This document shows positions 58,494 to 64,000 of a DNA stretch of 64,000 bases, piece by piece. The notes under the pieces are model-generated. The model was not told where the DNA came from and made no database searches. It saw only the letters and a program-made list of their open reading frames with translations. The DNA is from Cupriavidus yeoncheonensis (GTDB taxonomy: Bacteria > Pseudomonadota > Gammaproteobacteria > Burkholderiales > Burkholderiaceae): contig NZ_CAJPUY010000012.1 in assembly GCF_905397275.1 (NCBI RefSeq), positions 62,001 to 126,000 on the forward strand. Direction: 5' to 3'. Position 1 is the stretch's first letter; each line of letters starts with the position of its first letter. A program made the translations under genes and the position numbers.

Positions 58494-59387
58494 ATGCATA
58501 TCGCCTTCATCGGCCTCGGCAACATGGGCGCCCCCATGGCGCGCAACCTGCTCAAGGCCGGCCACACGCTGACCGTGTTCGACCTCAACGCGGCTACCGT
58601 GGCATCGCTGTGCGCCGAAGGCGCGGCCTCGGCCGATTCCGCGCGCAAGGCGGTGGCGGAGGCCGACTTCGTCATCACCATGCTGCCCGCGGCCGCGCAT
58701 GTCCGCACGGCCTATCTCGGTGAGGACGGCGTGCTGGCGGGTGTGCGCCGCGGCGTACCGCTGGTCGACTCCAGCACCATCGACCCGGCCACCGTGCGCG
58801 AACTGGCCACCGCCGCCGCCGCACAGGGCAATGCACTGGCCGATGCGCCGGTGTCGGGGGGCACCGGTGGCGCGCAGGCCGGCACGCTGACCTTCATGGT
58901 CGGCGCCACGCCGGCGCTGTTCGAGCAGGTCAAGCCCGTGCTCGCCAATATGGGCCGCAACCTGGTCCATTGCGGCGACACCGGCACCGGCCAGGTCGCC
59001 AAGATCTGCAACAACCTGATCCTGGGGATCTCGATGATCGGCGTGTCCGAGGCCATGGCGCTCGGCGTGCGGCTGGGCATCGACGCCAGCGTGCTGGCCG
59101 GCATCGTCAATACCTCGACGGGCCGCTGCTGGTCGTCGGACACCTACAACCCGTATCCCGGCGTGATCGAGACCGCGCCTTCGTCGCGCGGCTATACGGG
59201 CGGCTTCGGCGCCGAACTGATGCTCAAGGACCTGGGCCTGGCGGCCGATGCCGCGCGCAGCGTGAAGCAGCCGCTGTTCCTCGGCGCGCTGGCGCAGCAG
59301 CTCTACCAGGCCATGAGCCAGGCCGGCGACGGCCAGCTCGATTTCTCCGGGGTGATCCGGCAATACCAGCCCAGGACCGGGGCCTGA
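58494..59387 (+). CDS. mmsB: 3-hydroxyisobutyrate dehydrogenase
   Basis: A 297-residue NAD-dependent enzyme that oxidises 3-hydroxyisobutyrate to methylmalonate semialdehyde. GLGNMG at residues 7-12 begins the Rossmann fold, DAPVSGGTGGA is the substrate loop, and the catalytic Lys170 lies in GQVAKICNNLILG. CAGGAGACCCGAC precedes the ATG. It passes its product to MmsA encoded upstream. Confidence 0.96.
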   Translation: MHIAFIGLGNMGAPMARNLLKAGHTLTVFDLNAATVASLCAEGAASADSARKAVAEADFVITMLPAAAHVRTAYLGEDGVLAGVRRGVPLVDSSTIDPATVRELATAAAAQGNALADAPVSGGTGGAQAGTLTFMVGATPALFEQVKPVLANMGRNLVHCGDTGTGQVAKICNNLILGISMIGVSEAMALGVRLGIDASVLAGIVNTSTGRCWSSDTYNPYPGVIETAPSSRGYTGGFGAELMLKDLGLAADAARSVKQPLFLGALAQQLYQAMSQAGDGQLDFSGVIRQYQPRTGA

Positions 59388-59399
59388 CGGAAACCAGCC

Positions 59400-60170
59400 A
59401 TGATCGAATTCGCCATCGACGGGCACATTGCCCGCCTCACGCTCAGCCGCCCGCCGGCCAATGCCTTCACCGCCGAGGGCCTGCAGCAACTGCAGGATCT
59501 TGTCGCCAGGATTGACGCCGACCCCGAAGTCCGCGCCGTCGTCATCACCGGCAGCGGAGACCGTTTCTTCAGTGCCGGCGCGGATCTCAATGGCTTTGCC
59601 GAAGGCGACCGCGCCCATGCACGCGTGATGGCGCAGCGCTTCGGCGCGGCCTTCGAAGCGCTGCAGAATGCGCGGCCGCTCGTGATTGCCGCGATCAATG
59701 GCTACGCCATGGGCGGCGGACTCGAATGCGCGCTCGCCTGCGATGTGCGCATTGCCGAGGAGCAGGCGCAGATGGCCTTGCCCGAGGCCGCCGTGGGCCT
59801 GCTGCCATGCGGCTGCGGCACGCAGACCCTGCCGTGGCTGGTCGGCGAAGGCTGGGCCAAGCGCATGATCCTGACCAATGAGCGCGTGGATGCCGCCACG
59901 GCGCTGCGCATCGGACTGGTGGAAGAGGTCGTGCCGCGCGGCAAGGCGCTGGACGCCGCGCTGGCCATGGCCGCACGCGCTTGTGCCGTGAGCCCGCGCG
60001 CGGCGGCCTGCAGCAAGCAGCTCGTACAGCTGGCGCGCCAGGGTGTGCCGCGCCAGGCCGCACTGGCGCTTGAACGCGAGCGCTTTGTCGACCTGTTCGA
60101 CGGCGAGGACCAGCGCGAGGGCGTCAATGCCTTCCTGCAGAAGCGCGCGCCCCAATGGCGCAATGGCTAG
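59400..60170 (+). CDS. enoyl-CoA hydratase
   Basis: A 256-residue crotonase. The oxyanion loop is FFSAGADLNGF and the two catalytic glutamates appear in GGGLECALACD and LPEAAVGLLP. In this operon it should hydrate methacrylyl-CoA to 3-hydroxyisobutyryl-CoA. The ATG is 12 bases after the mmsB stop. Confidence 0.92.
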   Translation: MIEFAIDGHIARLTLSRPPANAFTAEGLQQLQDLVARIDADPEVRAVVITGSGDRFFSAGADLNGFAEGDRAHARVMAQRFGAAFEALQNARPLVIAAINGYAMGGGLECALACDVRIAEEQAQMALPEAAVGLLPCGCGTQTLPWLVGEGWAKRMILTNERVDAATALRIGLVEEVVPRGKALDAALAMAARACAVSPRAAACSKQLVQLARQGVPRQAALALERERFVDLFDGEDQREGVNAFLQKRAPQWRNG

Positions 60171-60179
60171 GAACCGATC

Positions 60180-61358
60180 ATGCGACTGACACCGGAAAGC
60201 ACTGCTGCCCATCCGTCCACCGGCGCGTCCACCGGCGCGTCCACCGGCGCGTCCACCGGCGCGTCCACCGGCGCCGAGCCGGAAGTCCTGTTCCAGGTCA
60301 TCAACCGCGTCGGCCTCGTGACGCTGAACCGGCCGCGCCAGCTCAATGCCTTGTCCTACCCGATGATCGTCGCGCTGTCGACGCAGCTCGACGCCTGGGC
60401 CGGACAGGACGATATCGACGCCGTGGTGCTGCGTGGCGCCGGGCCCAAGGCCTTCTGCGCGGGCGGTGACATCCGCGCCCTGTATGACAGCCATCGCGAC
60501 GGCACGCCGCTGCAGCGCCAGTTCTTCATCGACGAATACCAGCTCGATTACCGCCTGCACCGCTATCCCAAGCCGGTGGTGGCGTTGATGGACGGCATCG
60601 TCATGGGCGGCGGCATGGGGCTGTCGCAGGCCGCGCAGCTGCGCATCGTCACCGAACGCTCGCGCGTGGCCATGCCGGAAACCGGCATCGGGCTCGTGCC
60701 CGACGTCGGCGCGAGCCATTTCCTGTCGAAGATGCCGGTCCAGCTGGCGCTCTATCTCGGCCTGACCGGCGTGACCCTTGGCGCCGAGGATGCCTTGCTG
60801 TGCGGGCTGGCCGATGTCGCGGTCAACAGCGTGACCCTGGCCGGTCTCGAAGATACGCTCGCGGCCGTTCGCTGGAGCGGCCAGCCGCTGGACGACCTGC
60901 GCCGTGCGCTGGTACGCGAGCCGATCTGCAGCGCGGCGGACGCACCGCTGCTCGAAGTGCTGCCGGCCCTGCTGCGGCATTTCCCGGCCGATGCGGGGCT
61001 CCCCGAGATCATCGCCAGCCTCGCCTGCCAGAACGATCCACGCTACGCCGAATGGGCCGCGCGCACGGCGGACATCTTGCGCAAGCGCTCGCCGCTGGCT
61101 GCGTGCGCCACGCGTGAACTGCTGCTGCGCGGCCGCCGGCTCGACCTGGCCGACTGCTTCCGCATGGAGCTGGCGGTGGTGGTGCAGTCATTCACGCGCG
61201 GGGATTTCATCGAGGGCGTGCGCGCGCTGATTGTCGACAAGGACAACGCGCCGCGCTGGCGCGTGAGCAGCTACGACGCCGTGGACCATAGTGCAGTCGA
61301 GGGGCTGTTCGCGCACTGGTGGCAGCCGGGCGACGATCCGTTGCACAGGCTGCGCTGA
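60180..61358 (+). CDS. 3-hydroxyisobutyryl-CoA hydrolase
   Basis: A 392-residue crotonase-fold thioesterase. FCAGGDIRALYDS and MPETGIGLVPDVGASHFLS (Glu and Asp of the hydrolase site) separate it from hydratases, as does the C-terminal FRMELAVVVQSFTRGDFIEG-VRALIVDKDNAPRW. It frees 3-hydroxyisobutyrate for MmsB. The N-terminus holds five Thr-Gly-Ala-Ser units from a perfect DNA repeat, before the fold begins at about residue 36. The ATG is nine bases after the hydratase stop. Confidence 0.94.
   Translation: MRLTPESTAAHPSTGASTGASTGASTGASTGAEPEVLFQVINRVGLVTLNRPRQLNALSYPMIVALSTQLDAWAGQDDIDAVVLRGAGPKAFCAGGDIRALYDSHRDGTPLQRQFFIDEYQLDYRLHRYPKPVVALMDGIVMGGGMGLSQAAQLRIVTERSRVAMPETGIGLVPDVGASHFLSKMPVQLALYLGLTGVTLGAEDALLCGLADVAVNSVTLAGLEDTLAAVRWSGQPLDDLRRALVREPICSAADAPLLEVLPALLRHFPADAGLPEIIASLACQNDPRYAEWAARTADILRKRSPLAACATRELLLRGRRLDLADCFRMELAVVVQSFTRGDFIEGVRALIVDKDNAPRWRVSSYDAVDHSAVEGLFAHWWQPGDDPLHRLR
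60215..60274 (+). repeat. five perfect 12-base tandem units in the hydrolase gene
   Basis: GTCCACCGGCGC is repeated five times without a mismatch, in frame, encoding Ser-Thr-Gly-Ala units near the N-terminus. Perfect identity suggests recent expansion or ongoing slippage. Confidence 0.95.
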
Positions 61359-61373
61359 CATCCGGCACCCGCG

Positions 61374-62039
61374 ATGAGCCTCGAAGCGCTGCTCGCGCGC
61401 AGTCCATGGGCATGCGCGCTGACGCCTGAGCAATGGCAGCGCATGCGCGCCGAACTGCGCGAGCGCGTGGTGCCGCCGGGTGCCTACGTTGCCCACAAGG
61501 GCGCACCGGCGGACTACTGGCTGGGCGTGGCGCAGGGGCTGGTCAAGGTTCATTGCGCCGCGCCCACCGGCAAGCGCGCTACGCTGACCGGCGTGCCGGC
61601 CGGCGGCTGGCTTGGCGAGGGATCGCTGCTCAAGCAGGAAGCACGGCGCTATGACGTGGTGGCGCTGCGCGAATCGCGCATTGCCTGCCTGCCGGCCGCG
61701 ACCTTCCGCTGGCTGCAGGAAACCAGCCTGCCGTTCAATCGGTACCTCATCGGCCAGCTCAACGAACGGCTGGGCCTGTTCATTGCCACGGTCGAACACG
61801 AACGGCTGCACGGCGTGGAAGGCCGCATCGCGCGCGCGCTCGCGGCGCTGTTCAATCCGGTGTTGTGCCCGGGACTGGACCCCGCGCTCGAACTGACGCA
61901 GGAGGAAGTCGGCCTGCTGGCGGGCATTTCACGCCAGCGGGCCAATGCCGCGCTCAAGGTGCTGGAGCAGGAGGGGCTGGTAAGGATCGACTATGGCACG
62001 GTGCACGTGCTCGACCTGGAACGCCTGCGCCGTTACTGA
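61374..62039 (+). CDS. Crp/Fnr-family regulator
   Basis: A 221-residue protein: an N-terminal cyclic-nucleotide-binding-like beta barrel (VVPPGAYVAHKGAPADYWLG, then GWLGEGSLLKQEARRYDVVA), a dimer helix, and a winged helix-turn-helix (LTQEEVGLLAGISRQRANAA, LKVLEQEGLVRIDY). No Fnr-type cysteine cluster. It follows the hydrolase by 15 bases and is probably cotranscribed with the valine operon, which it may regulate. Confidence 0.9.
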   Translation: MSLEALLARSPWACALTPEQWQRMRAELRERVVPPGAYVAHKGAPADYWLGVAQGLVKVHCAAPTGKRATLTGVPAGGWLGEGSLLKQEARRYDVVALRESRIACLPAATFRWLQETSLPFNRYLIGQLNERLGLFIATVEHERLHGVEGRIARALAALFNPVLCPGLDPALELTQEEVGLLAGISRQRANAALKVLEQEGLVRIDYGTVHVLDLERLRRY

Positions 62040-62060
62040 ACGCAGGCCTGCTCCCGCCCC

Positions 62061-63311
62061 TCAGGCCTTGCCCTTGGCGAGCCCGTCCGCGTGCTCGGCC
62101 ACGGGCACCTTGATCAGCCCGTCCGCACGGAACATCGCCTTGATGCCTCGCACGGCCTGCCGGATGCGGGCTTCGTTCTCGATCAGCGCGAAGCGCACGT
62201 ATTCATCGCCATAGTCGCCGAAGCCAATGCCCGGCGAAACCGAGACCTTCGCCTTGGCCAGCAACTGCTTGGAAAACTCCAGCGAGCCCAGCGCGCGATA
62301 AGGCTCCGGAATGCGCGCCCAGATGTACATCGACGCCTTCGGGACATCCACCGGCCAGCCCGATTCGATCAGCCCTTTTGCCAGCACGTCACGGCGCGAC
62401 TGGTAGTGCGCGGCAATCTCCTTCACGCATTCCTGGTCGCCCTCCAGCGCGGCAATGGCCGCCACCTGCACCGGCGTGAAGGTGCCGTAGTCGTGATAGC
62501 TCTTGATACGCGTGAGCGCGGCCACCAGGTCCGGGTTGCCCACCATGAAGCCGATGCGCCAGCCCGCCATGTTGTAGCTCTTGGACAGCGTGAAGAACTC
62601 CACCGCGATGTCCTTGGCGCCCGGCACCTGCATGATCGACGGCGCCTTCCAGCCGTCGAAGACAATGTCGGCATAGGCCAGGTCGTGCACGACGAAGATG
62701 TCGTGCTTGCGCGCCAGCGCGATCACGCGCTCGAAGAAATCCAGCTCGACGCACTGTGCGGTCGGGTTCGACGGGAACCCGAGCACGATCATCTTCGGCT
62801 TCGGATAGCTGCCGCGGATGGTGCGCTCCAGCTCCGCGAAGAAATCGACGCCTGGCACCAGCGGCACGGAGCGGATATCGGCGCCGGCAATCACCGCGCC
62901 ATAGATATGGATCGGGTAGCTCGGGTCGGGCACCAGCACGGAGTCGCCGCGATCGAGCGTGGCCAGCATCAGGTGCGCCAGGCCTTCCTTGGAGCCGATC
63001 GTGACAATCGCTTCTGAATCCGGATCGATCTCCACGTCATAGCGTTCGCGATACCAGTGCGAGATCGCGCGGCGCAGCCGCGGAATGCCCTTGGACGTGG
63101 AGTACCCGTGCGTGTCCGGCCGTTGCGCGGCCTCTACCAGCTTGGCGACGATATGCGGCGGCGTGGCCCCGTCCGGGTTGCCCATGCTCATGTCGATGAT
63201 GTCCTCGCCACGGCGGCGGGCGGCCATCTTCAACTCGGCGGTGATATTGAAAACGTACGGCGGAAGGCGATCGATGCGCGCAAAGCGGCGCTTGCCAGAG
63301 CTGGCGGTCAT
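62061..63311 (-). CDS. alaC: alanine-type PLP aminotransferase
   Basis: A 416-residue class I/II aminotransferase. The PLP lysine is in [16 protein letters not shown], with [17 protein letters not shown] and [15 protein letters not shown] ahead of it. It is of the AlaC (YfdZ) type, which makes alanine from pyruvate and glutamate. In many beta-proteobacteria this gene precedes hom and thrC; here it converges on the Crp/Fnr gene instead. The start is ATG after AAGGAGTCC-like bases. Confidence 0.9.
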   Translation of the reverse strand: MTASSGKRRFARIDRLPPYVFNITAELKMAARRRGEDIIDMSMGNPDGATPPHIVAKLVEAAQRPDTHGYSTSKGIPRLRRAISHWYRERYDVEIDPDSEAIVTIGSKEGLAHLMLATLDRGDSVLVPDPSYPIHIYGAVIAGADIRSVPLVPGVDFFAELERTIRGSYPKPKMIVLGFPSNPTAQCVELDFFERVIALARKHDIFVVHDLAYADIVFDGWKAPSIMQVPGAKDIAVEFFTLSKSYNMAGWRIGFMVGNPDLVAALTRIKSYHDYGTFTPVQVAAIAALEGDQECVKEIAAHYQSRRDVLAKGLIESGWPVDVPKASMYIWARIPEPYRALGSLEFSKQLLAKAKVSVSPGIGFGDYGDEYVRFALIENEARIRQAVRGIKAMFRADGLIKVPVAEHADGLAKGKA

Positions 63312-63402
63312 GAAGGAGTCCTTAACGTAAGCGCCCGGAACCGTCCGAGCGACGTCGGCAACCGCTGTCTCGGCTGCCGGGGATTCATGTTAGCGGGGAT
63401 AC

Positions 63403-63430
63403 GGGGATTGCACAACGGGGATTGCACAAC
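63403..63430. repeat. two 14-base direct repeats upstream of alaC
   Basis: GGGGATTGCACAAC is repeated twice head to tail, followed by GGGG, in the gap between the PIN-domain gene and alaC. Confidence 0.8.
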
Positions 63431-63456
63431 GGGGCGCGCCGGTCTGCGGCATGCCG

Positions 63457-63852
63457 CTACCAGATCGTCTTCACGTGCTTGTAGGCACGGATCTTCTCGT
63501 CCCGGGTGACCAGCGGCGCCGCGAGCCTGCGCGCTGTGGCGACGATCATGCGGTCTGCCGGATCCTTGTGGAACTCCCCCGGCAGATGGACCGACTTGAT
63601 CGATATATCGACATCCACCGGAAAGAAGCAGACCGCTTCGATTTCCGCCACCGTGTCCAGCCAGCTCTCCACGTCCATGGACAGCACGAGCTTCTCGCGT
63701 TCCACCAGCATCGCGATCTCCCATGCCGAAATCGCGGAGACGACGATCTGCCCTTCCCGGCATTCGCGGTCGATCGCCGCCTTCGCCCTGGCACTCAGCT
63801 CCGCGCTTGCGCTCGCCCACCAGACCAGGGCATGCGTGTCCAGCACGATCAC
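63457..63852 (-). CDS. PIN-domain toxin (VapC-like)
   Basis: A 131-residue PIN-domain ribonuclease. Conserved acidic residues are seen in MIVLDTHALVWW, ISAWEIAML and KDPADRMIVATA. This sub-group (DTHALVWW start) is usual in type II toxin-antitoxin pairs. The start is GTG and overlaps the stop of the upstream antitoxin (GTGA), the usual coupling. Confidence 0.92.
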   Translation of the reverse strand: MIVLDTHALVWWASASAELSARAKAAIDRECREGQIVVSAISAWEIAMLVEREKLVLSMDVESWLDTVAEIEAVCFFPVDVDISIKSVHLPGEFHKDPADRMIVATARRLAAPLVTRDEKIRAYKHVKTIW

Positions 63853-64000
63853 CGGCCCGCCTCCCAGTCAACGTCGACCGGGTCCGTCGGGTTGTCATAG
63901 CGGACGACCGTGCCGGACAGGATTTCCAGCGGATCCCGGTCAAGGCCATGGAATGGACGCACTACCAGCGTGGGCGTGCCGTGGTCCGTCACGACCACGT
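63849..64000 (-). CDS. antitoxin, Phd/YefM or VapB type, partial
   Basis: Only the last 50 residues lie in the window: VVVTDHGTPTLVVRPFHGLD, then DPLEILSGTVVRYDNPTDPV, ending in DVDWEAGR. The C-terminal tail fits the toxin-neutralising part of Phd-type antitoxins paired with PIN toxins. The gene continues past base 64000. It overlaps the toxin start by four bases. Confidence 0.82.
   Translation of the reverse strand, partial: VVVTDHGTPTLVVRPFHGLDRDPLEILSGTVVRYDNPTDPVDVDWEAGR

Noticed and set aside
63308-63949. Alternative minus-strand frame of 213 codons over the toxin-antitoxin pair
   Set aside because: It overlaps the PIN toxin and antitoxin in another frame, and both of these have family motifs and the usual overlapping start/stop.

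Overview
The window is dense, strongly G+C-rich bacterial DNA with short intergenic gaps, many genes starting a few bases after a GGAGAC-like ribosome binding site, and gene families typical of Burkholderiaceae. A Cupriavidus or Ralstonia chromosome is the best guess, made from protein character and not from a database search. I see no rRNA, tRNA, CRISPR array, insertion sequence or prophage.

Layout. 1-3097: end of an aromatic-type catabolic operon (5'-truncated FAD monooxygenase, DUF2783 protein, MFS transporter). 3158-6301: small stress or envelope-type genes (DUF2188, a BON-domain protein, a DUF421 membrane protein, a Pro/Ala-rich secreted protein, a small membrane protein). 6682-27636: an eight-gene same-strand alpha-glucan/trehalose cluster, glgE, treS-mak fusion, glgB, glgX, malQ, glgP, treZ, treY. 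27650-30922: a second set of secreted, BON-domain and charged disordered proteins, with a paralogue of the first BON protein. 31115-36997: one giant gene for a tandem (double-length) UvrA with a LexA-type box upstream, then ribA. 38133-42519: an Lrp-type regulator, an ACT-like small protein, and metR/metE diverging around a perfect MetR box. 42692-48870: TonB-dependent receptor, DUF1254 lipoprotein, small lipoprotein, and a Nudix plus metallo-beta-lactamase fusion. 48896-51824: an ECF sigma/anti-sigma pair diverging from a metallophosphoesterase plus CuA-like cupredoxin operon, with two matching promoter-like motifs in the gap. 51943-54492: methyltransferase, a GGDEF remnant, a 50-residue membrane protein and a full diguanylate cyclase. 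54543-62039: a valine/isobutyrate catabolic operon with a divergent AraC regulator and a terminal Crp/Fnr regulator. 62061-64000: alanine-type aminotransferase and a VapBC-like toxin-antitoxin pair cut by the window end.

How the genes work together. The glucan cluster encodes a closed loop: TreY and TreZ release trehalose from alpha-glucan, TreS isomerises it to maltose, the fused maltokinase makes maltose-1-phosphate, GlgE adds maltosyl units to glucan and GlgB branches it, while GlgX, GlgP and MalQ break it down. No glgC/glgA or otsA/otsB is present in the window, so here glucan is made through maltose-1-phosphate. The flanking BON, DUF2188 and hydrophilic proteins fit an osmotic, desiccation or stationary-phase stress neighbourhood (inference). 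The 55728-61358 genes cover isobutyryl-CoA to methylmalonate semialdehyde and onward.

The points most worth following up are the GlgE with an extra N-terminal domain that looks like a catalytically dead GH13 barrel, the tandem UvrA under a probable SOS box, the paired ECF promoters defining a small sigma regulon, and in-frame 12-base tandem repeats in four unrelated genes.
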